Source: Actinomycetota bacterium (GTDB lineage Bacteria; Actinomycetota; CADDZG01; WHSQ01). Taken from it: a stretch of DNA of 24,824 nucleotides. The number at the start of each line of letters is the position of its first letter. Positions within the stretch are counted from its first letter, which is position 1. Shown here piece by piece: positions 6,901 through 13,540 of this stretch. The stretch is from contig JAHWJK010000010.1 in NCBI GenBank assembly GCA_019348445.1, positions 1-24,824 on the forward strand, written 5' to 3'. The notes under the pieces were generated by a model. The model worked only from the letters and a program-made list of their open reading frames with translations. It was not told where the DNA came from and did not search any database. A program made the translations under genes and the position numbers.

Positions 6901-7416
6901 TCACGGGTAGCGGTAGATGTTGCCCGGGTTGTAGCGCCACTCGAAGATCTGTTGGGCGAACAGCTTCCCGTTCCTCTTTTCGACCCCGACCCCCATGTGC
7001 CTCCACCGGCCCAAGATGTTCGACCGATGAGTCGAGGAGCTCATGAACGCCTTGAACAGCTTCCTGCACGCACCGGCGGCACCACTGTTCTGCCCGAGCG
7101 ATTTCCAACGCGTGATCTCGTTCTGCATGTTGCTGTCGTGGAACACGGAGTAGTTCGCGGCCATCGACTTCGCGTGCCTACGGGCAACGACCCCCACCTG
7201 CTTGTCCCACTCGAGGCGTCGCAGGCCGTTGCGGGCGCGGGCCCTGTTGATCTTTTGCATCAGGCATTTCTCGCTCGGCTTGAATCGCCACCGACCACCG
7301 CTACCGCCGTCCAGCGCGTTGCCGGATGACTCGATCGCGCCGACGCCGTTGATAGACAACACCATGAGAAGACACGCGAGCAGTGAGAGCGCTCGCGCAC
7401 GTGCGCGCGCAGACAT
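6901..7416 (-). CDS. secreted CAP-domain protein with altered active-site Glu (CAP3)
   Basis: 171 aa if started at the ATG at 7416, giving an Arg-rich signal (MSARARARALSLLACLLMVL, cleavage near VGA-IES). A longer reading from TTG at 7488 would run through the predicted promoter. GAAGGGG lies about 12 nt upstream. The CAP domain spans about 48-162: CLMQKINRARARNGLRRLEWD, H81 (RRHAKSM), H93, SSTHRSNIL with H130, and MGVGVEKRNGKLFAQQIFEW. The near-invariant GEN motif reads GQN (108-110), so the usual Glu is Gln here. Cysteines C51 and C117 may pair. It is more diverged than CAP1/CAP2 and lacks their terminal cysteines. Divergent from yajQ with a shared, palindrome-rich intergenic region. Activity unknown. 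Confidence 0.85.
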   Translation of the reverse strand: MSARARARALSLLACLLMVLSINGVGAIESSGNALDGGSGGRWRFKPSEKCLMQKINRARARNGLRRLEWDKQVGVVARRHAKSMAANYSVFHDSNMQNEITRWKSLGQNSGAAGACRKLFKAFMSSSTHRSNILGRWRHMGVGVEKRNGKLFAQQIFEWRYNPGNIYRYP

Positions 7417-7454
7417 AGCTCGGCAACACCCCTTCGTTTTCCCGCGACGGATAT

Positions 7455-7507
7455 CGAACTTGGGGAAGTTCGGCTTCCTAGGTAACAAGCCACGCGCGCG
7501 ATGTCAA
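7455..7507 (-). promoter_or_regulatory. CAP3 promoter and leader hairpin
   Basis: On the minus strand, a perfect -35 TTGACA (7507-7502) is followed by a 17-nt spacer and TACCTA (7484-7479), a weak -10. The leader then holds a 7-bp hairpin, CGAACTT-CCCC-AAGTTCG (7472-7455), before the Shine-Dalgarno near 7430. The promoter position supports the ATG at 7416 over the TTG at 7488. Confidence 0.45.
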
Positions 7508-7533
7508 ACAACTAAATAGATTTCTAACTCGAT

Positions 7534-7570
7534 GCATTCGTGCAACAACATTGAGTGCATTCACGAATGC
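7534..7570. promoter_or_regulatory. inverted repeats between CAP3 and yajQ
   Basis: GCATTCGTG (7534-7542) and CACGAATGC (7562-7570) are perfect 9-bp arms 19 nt apart. A compact palindrome GCATTC-AC-GAATGC (7557-7570) reuses the right arm. The two GCATTC copies start 23 bp apart, about two helical turns. This arrangement suggests an operator for a dimeric regulator controlling yajQ, CAP3 or both. Confidence 0.45.
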
Positions 7571-7643
7571 GCTTCTAGAAGAAAATCGGAAACGAATCGC
7601 CCTTTTATTTCCTGCCAGAGCAGAGCGCGATAACCTCGCCCGC

Positions 7644-8147
7644 ATGGCAAAAGACTCGTCATTCGACGTCGTATCGGAAGTAGATCTGCAAGAGGTTCGG
7701 AATGCAGTGGACCAAGCGAGCCGCGAGATCTCGCAACGCTTCGACTTCAAAGACACCGGCTCGGCCATCGACCTCGCCGACGAGGGCGGAAAGCCGACCA
7801 TCACCATCAAGTCGAACACCGACCAGAAGGTGAAGGACTGCTTGAAAGTCTTGGAGGAGAAGTTCGTCAAGCGGAAGATCTCGCTGAAGGCCCTACAACG
7901 CGGTGACATCCAACCGGCCGCAGGCGGAACCGCCCGTCAACAGATCACGATCAACCAGGGCATCTCTACCGACAAAGCGAAAGAGATCGTGAAGACGATC
8001 AAGGACATGAAGGTCAAGGCACAAGCCGCGGTGCAGGGAGATCAGGTGCGGGTAAGCGCGAAGTCCAGGGACACGCTCCAAGACGTGATCGCTGCGCTGA
8101 AGGAGAAGGACTTCGGGATCCCCCTGCAGTTCACGAACTACCGGTAA
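7644..8147 (+). CDS. yajQ: YajQ family protein (UPF0234), possible cyclic-di-GMP effector
   Basis: 167 aa, normal length for the family. ATG at 7644 starts the conserved N-terminus MAKDSSFDVVSEVDLQEVRNAV; the reading upstream to 7551 is not family sequence. Recognisable blocks are EISQRFDFKDTGSAIDL, VKDCLKVLEEKFVKRKISLKAL, the central GTARQQITINQGISTDKAKEIVK and the C-terminal VRVSAKSRDTLQDVIAALKEKDFGIPLQFTNYR. YajQ proteins have two ferredoxin-like halves and bind nucleotides or RNA. At least one, from Xanthomonas, has been reported as a c-di-GMP-responsive transcription cofactor. Whether this one binds c-di-GMP cannot be read, but it lies 7.5 kb from a c-di-GMP riboswitch and next to another CAP gene. 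It ends in a strong terminator. Confidence 0.92.
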   Translation: MAKDSSFDVVSEVDLQEVRNAVDQASREISQRFDFKDTGSAIDLADEGGKPTITIKSNTDQKVKDCLKVLEEKFVKRKISLKALQRGDIQPAAGGTARQQITINQGISTDKAKEIVKTIKDMKVKAQAAVQGDQVRVSAKSRDTLQDVIAALKEKDFGIPLQFTNYR

Positions 8148-8150
8148 CGC

Positions 8151-8182
8151 AAAAAGGCCCCTCACGAAGAGGGGCCTTTTTT
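8151..8182. terminator. bidirectional terminator between yajQ and secreted paralogue A
   Basis: AAAAAGGCCCCTC (8151-8163), loop ACGAA, GAGGGGCCTTTTTT (8169-8182): a perfect 13-bp stem with A and T tracts, so it can end transcription from both converging genes. The core from GGCCCC through GGGGCC recurs identically at 8763-8783. Confidence 0.92.
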
Positions 8183-8195
8183 ACGTCCGATTCGA

Positions 8196-8660
8196 TTACG
8201 GCAGGTTGGAGAACGTGACGTCGAGGGTTCCCTCGGTGCCTTGTCCGGGGATGCATCCACCCGTCACCCGGTCCGCGGTCTTCGTGGCCGGAGAGACCCA
8301 GAAGATCAGCTGGACTCCACCGTCGACCTTGATCGGCTCGTCGGTCTCGCCGCAGAAGGTGCCGTAGAGGGTCTCACTCCTCATGTCACCGTCGAGGTCG
8401 GCCTGGATCGTGATCAAAACTGGCTGGCCCGTGGCGTCGGTGACCTTCGCCGAAACGTAGGTCTCCTTCGCACCGTTCGGGATGGTCATGCAACCGATCC
8501 CGTCGGTCTGGGTGCAGCTTCCGACGATGGTCGCAGGGGCCGCGTAGGTGCCCTGCACTTCCCGCGTCTTCTTCTTCTTCTTACCGGCTTCGGCGGCGGG
8601 CGCCCCGAAAGCGCCGAGTACGAGTACTGCAGAAAGTACAACGGTGATGATCTTGCGCAT
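8196..8660 (-). CDS. secreted Lys-rich beta protein, paralogue A
   Basis: 154 aa, not recognised as a named family. ATG at 8660 follows AAGGGGGACAGGG and opens a standard Sec signal (MRKIITVVLSAVLVLGAFGA, cleavage near AEA-G). The mature protein starts with GKKKKK, then a beta-rich domain with pattern YVSAKVTDATGQPVLITIQADLDGDM and FCGETDEPIKVDGGVQLIFWVSP. Cysteines come as GSCTQTDGIGC, FCGET and GGCIPG, four in all, suggesting two disulfides in an exported Ig-like sandwich. The neighbouring paralogue at 8803-9243 shares the signal, the Lys run, the CGET(D/E)EP motif, the leader and the terminator. The poly-Lys start could bind anionic wall polymers or DNA; this is only a guess from charge. 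Confidence 0.85.
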   Translation of the reverse strand: MRKIITVVLSAVLVLGAFGAPAAEAGKKKKKTREVQGTYAAPATIVGSCTQTDGIGCMTIPNGAKETYVSAKVTDATGQPVLITIQADLDGDMRSETLYGTFCGETDEPIKVDGGVQLIFWVSPATKTADRVTGGCIPGQGTEGTLDVTFSNLP

Positions 8661-8735
8661 GTCCCTGTCCCCCTTCGGCTTATGGCCTACATGACAGGAG
8701 TTGGACACCCGCAGCCATTCCCCTGCCCGCGACTT
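8661..8735 (-). repeat. duplicated leader/promoter block, copy A
   Basis: The 75 nt upstream of paralogue A match the block 9244-9316 upstream of paralogue B, including TGTCATGTAG, CCATAA and the ribosome-binding GGGGGACAGGGA. The match shows that promoter and leader were copied with the gene. No sigma-70 pair is convincing; the conserved TCCAAC and CCATAA(G/A) elements could be an ECF- or sigma-28-type promoter. Confidence 0.6.
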
Positions 8736-8758
8736 AGTGGGCACTAAATCCGCAAAGG

Positions 8759-8789
8759 AAAAGGCCCCTCACGAAGAGGGGCCCTTTTT
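8759..8789. terminator. terminator downstream of paralogue B
   Basis: AAAAGGCCCCTC (8759-8770), loop ACGAA, GAGGGGCCCTTTTT (8776-8789): a strong hairpin with one extra C. It lies between B's stop at 8803 and the leader of A. Because it is nearly identical to 8151-8182, the terminator belongs to the duplicated unit. Confidence 0.9.
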
Positions 8790-8802
8790 AGAATGCGGTT
8801 GG

Positions 8803-9243
8803 CTATTTCGAGAACGTCGCCTTGACGGTGCCGCTGGTGGCGGTGCCGACGGGGCAAGTGGTGCTCGGGATGGCCCAGACGAAGACGTTGATCGTCATCC
8901 CCCCGTCGATCGGCATGGGCTCCTCGGTCTCGCCGCAGATGTCGAAACCGGTCTCGGAGATCCCGTCGCCATCGCTGTCCCAGCTGACGGATGCCGGCAC
9001 GGGGAGTCCAGTTTCGTCGGTGATCTTGACGGTCATGAACTTCTCGGTCGCCGCGGTGCCGAACTGCGGGATACCGATACCGAGGCCACCGATGTCGGAC
9101 GACCCGATGGACGGGTTGTCGTAAGTCGCGGACGCCGTACGCGGCTTGGCCTTCTTCTTCTTCTTGCCTGCGTCGGCGGCAGGCGCACCGAACGCGCCGA
9201 GCACGAGCGCTGCAGAAAGTGCAACCGTGATGATCTTGCGCAT
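8803..9243 (-). CDS. secreted Lys-rich beta protein, paralogue B
   Basis: 146 aa, tandem duplicate of the gene at 8196-8660. Same signal (MRKIITVALSAALVLGAFGA, cleavage near ADA-G) and a mature start GKKKKKAK. The domain shows FMTVKITDETGLPVPASVSWDSDGDG, ICGETEEPMPIDGGMTINVFVWA and STTCPVGTATSGTVKATFSK. It keeps only two cysteines, so one of paralogue A's possible disulfides is missing. ATG at 9243 is preceded by GAGGGGGACAGGGA. No catalytic motif is visible. Aspartates in WDSDGDGI resemble a Ca-binding DxDGDG loop; paralogue A has DLDGDM at the same place. Function unknown, presumably an abundant exported structural or wall-binding protein. Confidence 0.85.
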   Translation of the reverse strand: MRKIITVALSAALVLGAFGAPAADAGKKKKKAKPRTASATYDNPSIGSSDIGGLGIGIPQFGTAATEKFMTVKITDETGLPVPASVSWDSDGDGISETGFDICGETEEPMPIDGGMTINVFVWAIPSTTCPVGTATSGTVKATFSK

Positions 9244-9316
9244 ATCCCTGTCCCCCTCGGGCTTTATGGCTACATGACAGGGGTTGGACGCCCGGCGGCA
9301 CTCTCCTGCCCCCTAT
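9244..9316 (-). repeat. duplicated leader/promoter block, copy B
   Basis: Counterpart of 8661-8735: same order of elements (TCCAAC, CCTGTCATGTAG, CCATAAA, GAGGGGGACAGGG), differing by scattered substitutions and small indels. It fills the 93-nt gap between paralogue B and the HAD gene; nothing else is seen there. Confidence 0.55.
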
Positions 9317-9336
9317 GTGCTGGACGAAAGTCGGGG

Positions 9337-9984
9337 TTACGGCAGAGCAAGCCCAAGAAGCTGTTCGAGCTCGACGATCGTTTGCGCAGGTGAGCGGTGC
9401 AGCACCGTCGTCATGCCCTCGGCCAGGGCGGCTTTCAGGTGCCCCGGATGGTCGTCCACGAAGACGCACCGGCTCGCCTCGACCCCCAGCTTGTCGACGG
9501 TGAATCGGAAGATCTCGGGGTGGGGCTTGCGCATACCGACCTCCGCGGAGATCACCACGACGTCGAAGAGCTCCTCGAATCGCTCCCGCGGATAGCCGGT
9601 AAGGCCCCACGAGTTAGACAGCAACGCCGTCTTGTATCCGGCGCGGCGGGTCGTGAGGACGGCATCGAGCATCCCCTCCTCGAGACGAACGCCTCCGAAC
9701 ATCCGCGCCACGAAGCGCTCGGGGTCGATCTCCTTGCCCGTCTCCAGCGCGAGCCGCTGCGCGAACTGGATGGAGAACTCCTCTTCCGGCATCGCGCCGG
9801 TCTCGAAGGGGGTGACGAGGTCATCGTCACCTTCGATGTAGGCGCGCAACGCGACCCGAGCGAGGTCCTGCAACTCGATGCCTTCCTCGTTCGCGAAGAC
9901 CTGCATCGAATCCTGGATCGATGTGGTCAGTACGCCGCCGTAGTCCGTGATGAGCGCGTCGAAACGCGTGGCTTCAGTCGTCAG
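9337..9984 (-). CDS. HAD-superfamily hydrolase, non-standard (CTG) start
   Basis: About 215 aa if started at the CTG at 9984. The first ATG in frame (9906) would remove HAD motif I. The same open frame continues upstream and encodes TTEATRFDALITDYGGVLTTSI, which contains motif I in the DxGG form (DYGGVLT) common in one HAD-IA subgroup. Motif II is LLSNSWG, the motif III lysine is in VGMRKPHPEIF, and motif IV is CVFVDDHPGHLKAA, with LGVEASRCVFVDD typical of the subgroup. Phosphatase or epoxide-hydrolase-like dephosphorylation of a small molecule is likely; substrate unknown. The CTG overlaps the end of the upstream gene (stop at 9974) by 11 nt, indicating translational coupling with it. A sequencing or start-codon error is the alternative. 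Confidence 0.85.
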   Translation of the reverse strand: MTTEATRFDALITDYGGVLTTSIQDSMQVFANEEGIELQDLARVALRAYIEGDDDLVTPFETGAMPEEEFSIQFAQRLALETGKEIDPERFVARMFGGVRLEEGMLDAVLTTRRAGYKTALLSNSWGLTGYPRERFEELFDVVVISAEVGMRKPHPEIFRFTVDKLGVEASRCVFVDDHPGHLKAALAEGMTTVLHRSPAQTIVELEQLLGLALP

Positions 9985-10561
9985 CGGCGTGCCGCTCCAG
10001 CGTGAAATACCCGATCGCGCTCCACGAGCCCTGGCGCCTGAACAGGATCTTCCCGAGATACAACCCGTCGTCGATCTGAACGAGCTCGTCGAGGATCCGC
10101 CTAACGAGATGGGGGTTCGCGTCGAAGTCGTAGTCGATCTTCAAGACGTCGACGCCGGGATCTAGCTCGCCGGGGGCGACGCGAGTGCGGAACGGGAACG
10201 CCTCGATCCGATCCGCCAATTCCCGTTCGGGCGCGTAGTTCGGCCACAGAATGCGCATCGCTCCGCGCGCGGCCGGTTTCAGAACGTTCACGCCTCGCAT
10301 CTCGTTCGCATCGAAACTCTTGCCGAGCCACGGCATCCACATCCGCGCGATGCGAAGGGCGAACGGATCGAGAAGGCCCGATATCGAAGCTGTTACGAGG
10401 TGGCCGCGGAACATCCCGTTCGGGAGTGGGTCCGGCGTCCGGCCCGTTCGGAACATGTCGCCGAGCTCGGCCACCGCGTACGCACGAGCAGCGTCGGGCC
10501 GCAGACGGTCTTCTATCTCGCGCAGATGTTGCCTAGCGCCTGTTCTGTCGTCGACGGCCAC
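9974..10561 (-). CDS. conserved hypothetical protein coupled to HAD hydrolase
   Basis: 195 aa, GTG start at 10561. I do not recognise the family. No signal peptide or membrane segment. The N-terminal third is a helical, charged region (RQHLREIEDRLRPDAARAYAVAELGDMF). The middle carries PNGMFRGHLVTASISGLLDPFALRIARMWMPWLGKSFD, and the C-terminal part is a beta-rich DYDFDANPHLVRRILDELVQIDDGLYLGKILFR..GSWSAIGYFTLE. The alternating GLYLGKILFR and WSAIGYFTLE strands suggest a lipocalin- or cupin-like barrel or small-ligand binder (inference only). Its stop overlaps the HAD gene's start, so the two are probably made together. Divergent from the RAM-domain gene at 10645. Confidence 0.75.
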   Translation of the reverse strand: MAVDDRTGARQHLREIEDRLRPDAARAYAVAELGDMFRTGRTPDPLPNGMFRGHLVTASISGLLDPFALRIARMWMPWLGKSFDANEMRGVNVLKPAARGAMRILWPNYAPERELADRIEAFPFRTRVAPGELDPGVDVLKIDYDFDANPHLVRRILDELVQIDDGLYLGKILFRRQGSWSAIGYFTLERHAADD

Positions 10562-10602
10562 GATCGCAGGCTAACGCGCAGCTCGTCTCAGCCGGTTCGG
10601 CC

Positions 10603-10608
10603 TATGAT
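10603..10608 (+). promoter_or_regulatory. putative -10 TATGAT of the RAM-domain gene
   Basis: TATGAT is a near-consensus -10 located 36 nt before the ATG at 10645. No good -35 is present. A start near 10615 would give a leader of about 30 nt including AAGGGGG (10629-10635). Confidence 0.4.
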
Positions 10609-10644
10609 GCCGCCGACCCACCGACCAAGGCCGAAGGGGGCCGC

Positions 10645-10884
10645 ATGGCCGACGACGTCACTGCGTACGTCCTCATACAAACGGTAGTTAGCGCCGCTCA
10701 GGTGGCGAACGAGATAAAGGCGATCGACGGAGTCGTGTCGGCCGACGACGTGTCGGGGCCATACGACGTGATCGCGCGGGTATCGGCGCCCGACATGGAC
10801 ACATTGGGACAACTCGTCGTGTCCCGCATCCAGGCGGTGGAGGGCATCACGCGAACACTGACCTGCCCGATCGTCACGTTCTAA
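10645..10884 (+). CDS. stand-alone Lrp/AsnC ligand-binding (RAM) domain protein
   Basis: 79 aa, with only the effector-binding RAM domain of Lrp/AsnC regulators and no DNA-binding helix-turn-helix. Visible pattern: AYVLIQTVVSAAQVANEIKAIDGVVSADDVSGPYDVIARVSAPDMDTLGQLVVSRIQAVEGITRTLTCPIV, that is, a ferredoxin-like beta-alpha-beta fold with the G-YD-I ligand/dimer loop. Such small proteins occur widely in actinobacteria and archaea and are thought to sense amino acids or modulate full-length Lrp proteins by mixed oligomers; the role here is unknown. ATG at 10645 is preceded by a good AAGGGGG. It converges with the ABC-2 exporter operon across a 9-bp hairpin. Confidence 0.88.
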   Translation: MADDVTAYVLIQTVVSAAQVANEIKAIDGVVSADDVSGPYDVIARVSAPDMDTLGQLVVSRIQAVEGITRTLTCPIVTF

Positions 10885-10891
10885 CGCGTTC

Positions 10892-10922
10892 TACTCGCGC
10901 TCACTCGCGTATAGCGCGAGTA
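10892..10922. terminator. hairpin between converging genes
   Basis: TACTCGCGC (10892-10900) and GCGCGAGTA (10914-10922) form a perfect 9-bp stem with a 13-nt loop. No T tract follows, so termination efficiency is uncertain, but its position between the RAM gene stop (10884) and the exporter stop (10940) suggests a shared terminator. Confidence 0.5.
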
Positions 10923-10939
10923 ACCACGAACAGAAACCC

Positions 10940-11704
10940 CTAGGGGATGACTTTTTGCATCCCTCGGTAGGCGAACGCGACCAGCACGACGATCATCCCG
11001 CCGAGCGCTAGCAGCCCGTCCTGCGTCACTGCCCACGTCACATCGCCGAGGAAGCCCTGCCTCGCGAGAGCGAGGACGTAGGTCACCGGATTGACCGACG
11101 CGACGTCGTCGAGCCACCCGGTCATGAGCTCGACCGGCATCTGGGCCGTCGAGAGGAACGTCGACAAGAAGACGCCCGTCTGCATCAGCGGAGCGATCTG
11201 CTGAGTCTTGAACCGAAGAGCAAGGCCTATGGCCCATGCCCCCGCCGCGAATGCAAGCCCAAGTCCCGCGATCGTAAGAGCCGCGATCCCGACGATCCCG
11301 TCGCGGAAATGGGCGCCGGAGACGACGCCGACGAGAAGCATCAACGCAAGAGCGATCCCGGCTCGCAGGATCGTCGCTACGAAAGCACCCCAAAGCAACG
11401 CCGAGCGCGGCGCCGGAGACATCAGTATGCGGTCGTAAAAGCCGTTCTCTAGATCTCGCGCTAAGCCCATACCTGTCGTGATCCCGGCGAACGCACAGCC
11501 TTGCAATGCCGTGAACGGGACCACCCAGTCCAAGATGTGGTCGGCGGGGAATCCCGGCAGGTCCACGAGCGAGGCGAAAGGTCCGCTGAACGCGATCGTG
11601 AGAAACACCGGCATCACGAGAGACGGGATGAACGTCGACGGGACGCGCGGGATCAGCTTCACGCTCCGTTCCGCGATCCCCCACGTGACGGCCGCCGCCG
11701 ACAT
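10940..11704 (-). CDS. ABC-2 type transporter permease (DrrB-like), second subunit
   Basis: 254-aa integral membrane protein with about six hydrophobic segments and the ABC-2 C-terminal signature LMTGWLDDVASVNPVTYVLALARQGFLGD. ATG at 11704 overlaps the TGA of the preceding permease (TGATG), implying translational coupling; the longer upstream reading is out of context. The segment FTALQGCAFAGITTGMGLARDLENGFYDRILMSPAPRSALL is the usual cytoplasmic coupling region. Together with the ATPase at 12477 and the permease at 11704-12480 it forms an exporter of the daunorubicin-resistance type. Such exporters move lipids, antibiotics or glycopolymers outward; the substrate is not evident. Convergent with the RAM-domain gene. 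Confidence 0.88.
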   Translation of the reverse strand: MSAAAVTWGIAERSVKLIPRVPSTFIPSLVMPVFLTIAFSGPFASLVDLPGFPADHILDWVVPFTALQGCAFAGITTGMGLARDLENGFYDRILMSPAPRSALLWGAFVATILRAGIALALMLLVGVVSGAHFRDGIVGIAALTIAGLGLAFAAGAWAIGLALRFKTQQIAPLMQTGVFLSTFLSTAQMPVELMTGWLDDVASVNPVTYVLALARQGFLGDVTWAVTQDGLLALGGMIVVLVAFAYRGMQKVIP

Positions 11705-12480
11705 CAACTGGTCTCCTTCAAGCGGCCGCGCAGAGCGAGTCCCGAAAGAACCAAGCCTGCCGCGAACAGAGCTCCCGCGATCGCGAGCGCGGTGACCAAC
11801 CTCGACCAGCTGAAGCCCGCGATGACCTGGTAGCGCACGTCCTCGATCAGATACGAGAACGGGTTCGCCTCGGCAACATCGAGGAACCATCCCGACATCA
11901 GCGCACGAGGGAAGAACGCGCTCGACAGGAACATGATCGCGAACGCCATCGGGAACGCACCTTGGACGGCCTCCGATGATCCGGTCTTGAGGCCGAACGC
12001 GACCGAGAGAGCGCCGATCGCGGCCGCCACTACCGACGCGACGAGAGACAGTCCGAGCATCCCCACCAGACCCCCTTCGACGTCCAAGCCGAAGACGGTA
12101 GCGACCGCGAAGAAGAGCCACGCCTGTCCGAACGCGAATACGGCGACGCCTGCAACGCGGCCGACGAGGATGGACGATCGGGATGCGGGGGCCGCGATCA
12201 TCCGCTCGAAGAACCCCCCTTCGATGTCAGTCGCCATGCTCGATCCAGCCGTCACGGCACCGAACAGCGCGCCCTGGATGACGGTCGTCGCGAACATGAA
12301 CTGAAGGAACGAATCGACCTCCGGGAAGCCCGGGAGTTGAATGGATCGGTTCAGCGCGGCCGAGTTCAGGGCGAGGAAAAGCAACGGGAACGTCAGCGAC
12401 GGGATCACGGCGATCGGGGTGCGGATCGTGCCTAGGACCGAACGACGACTGAGCGCGAGGTATTGAGCAGCAGTGCTCAA
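11704..12480 (-). CDS. ABC-2 type transporter permease (DrrB-like), first subunit
   Basis: 258 aa, TTG start at 12480 whose TTGA overlaps the stop of the ATPase gene. Six hydrophobic segments are visible (about 24-42, 60-80, 108-130, 138-165, 172-192, 230-250). It has the same organisation as the next gene: SFLQFMFATTVIQGALFGAVTAGSSMATDIEGGFFERMIAAPASRSSILVGR as coupling loop and LMSGWFLDVAEANPFSYLIEDVRYQVIAG near the C-terminus. The two permeases are distant paralogues that probably pair as a heterodimer around the ATPase encoded upstream. Confidence 0.88.
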   Translation of the reverse strand: MSTAAQYLALSRRSVLGTIRTPIAVIPSLTFPLLFLALNSAALNRSIQLPGFPEVDSFLQFMFATTVIQGALFGAVTAGSSMATDIEGGFFERMIAAPASRSSILVGRVAGVAVFAFGQAWLFFAVATVFGLDVEGGLVGMLGLSLVASVVAAAIGALSVAFGLKTGSSEAVQGAFPMAFAIMFLSSAFFPRALMSGWFLDVAEANPFSYLIEDVRYQVIAGFSWSRLVTALAIAGALFAAGLVLSGLALRGRLKETS

Positions 12481-13460
12481 GTAACGACCTCTTCGGCAGA
12501 AGACGGGACCTCGGCCCCCTCCAATCGCTTTCCGGTGGCGAGCAAGAACACGTCGTCGAGAGTCGGCATGTGCAACTCCAGCGCGTGCACCTCGACATCG
12601 GCGTCGTCCAGTGCTCTGACGACGGCCGGCATGCGACTCGACCCACCGGCCAAACGGACCGCGACGACGCCATCCGATCCGGAAGCCGGTTCCCCGAACG
12701 ACATCAGGATGCGCTCGACGTCGATCGCGTCGTCGGGGTGCTGGAGCGTGATCGTCAGCGTTGGATCCCCGACTCGCTCCTTGAGCTCCATCGGTGTGCC
12801 TTCTGCGACGATCTTTCCGGCATCGATGATCGAGATCCGGCGTGCGAGTTGATCGGCTTCCTCCATGTATTGCGTCGTGAGGAAAACCGTCGTGCCGAAC
12901 TCGGTGTTGAGCTTGCGGACCTCGTCCCAGATCGTGACGCGGCTGCTCGGATCCAATCCGGTCGTCGGTTCATCGAGGAACAGCACCTGTGGCTCGTGGA
13001 TGAGGGCGAGAGCGAGGTCGAGACGACGCCGCATCCCACCGGAATACGTTGCGACGCGCCGGTCTGCAGCGGCGGTCAGGCCGACGGTCTCGAGCAACTC
13101 TTCACCTCGGCGGACGCCGGCGGCGCGGGAGATCCCGTGCAGCGTCGCTTGCAATTTCACGAGTTCGCGGCCGGTCATGAGCGGGTCGATCGCGGCGTCC
13201 TGCAACGCGACGCCGATGGACCGGCGAACCGCGTCGGCTTCCGCGACCACGTCGTGGCCGGCGACGAACGCGCGGCCGGCCGTCGGACGAAGCAGAGTTG
13301 TGAGCATCCGAACGGTGGTCGACTTTCCCGCGCCGTTCGGACCGAGGAACCCGAATACATCACCGGCTTCGATCTGGAGATCGACGCCTGAGACAGCCTC
13401 GATCTTGCCGAAACGGCGAACGAGACGTTCGGTGACGATCGGCGCGCGGTTAGATGACAT
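12477..13460 (-). CDS. ABC exporter ATP-binding protein (DrrA-like)
   Basis: 327 aa. ATG at 13460 is chosen for the GAGGAAAG just upstream; the eight-residue extension to 13484 is unnecessary. Motifs: Walker A GPNGAGKST (40-48), Q87 (VALQDAAIDPLMTGRE), signature YSGGMRRRLD (139-148), Walker B VLFLDEP (159-165), GLDPSSR and the H-loop region, where the usual His reads Q (TTQYMEEADQLA), as is normal in the DrrA subgroup. The C-terminal 90 residues form the regulatory extension ending HMPTLDDVFLLATGKRLE, a DrrA-family hallmark. First gene of a three-gene operon with overlapping starts and stops; divergent from ugd with only 80 nt between. Confidence 0.92.
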   Translation of the reverse strand: MSSNRAPIVTERLVRRFGKIEAVSGVDLQIEAGDVFGFLGPNGAGKSTTVRMLTTLLRPTAGRAFVAGHDVVAEADAVRRSIGVALQDAAIDPLMTGRELVKLQATLHGISRAAGVRRGEELLETVGLTAAADRRVATYSGGMRRRLDLALALIHEPQVLFLDEPTTGLDPSSRVTIWDEVRKLNTEFGTTVFLTTQYMEEADQLARRISIIDAGKIVAEGTPMELKERVGDPTLTITLQHPDDAIDVERILMSFGEPASGSDGVVAVRLAGGSSRMPAVVRALDDADVEVHALELHMPTLDDVFLLATGKRLEGAEVPSSAEEVVT

Positions 13461-13540
13461 CACTTTCCTCAAACGCGGGAGCAAGGCAGGTATTCCGCCT
13501 CGGATTATCCTGGCGGCAACATGAGAAAGCTACGGGTTAC

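Noticed and set aside
7417..7500. possible riboswitch (second GEMM or ydaO type) in the CAP3 leader
   Set aside because: The leader has one 7-bp hairpin but neither the GGCAAACC/CGCAAAGC core of GEMM-I nor recognisable c-di-AMP motif segments.
12477..13460. antibiotic (daunorubicin) resistance determinant
   Set aside because: The ATPase and permeases are DrrAB-like in family only; such exporters are common housekeeping lipid or polymer exporters in actinobacteria and no biosynthetic cluster is present.
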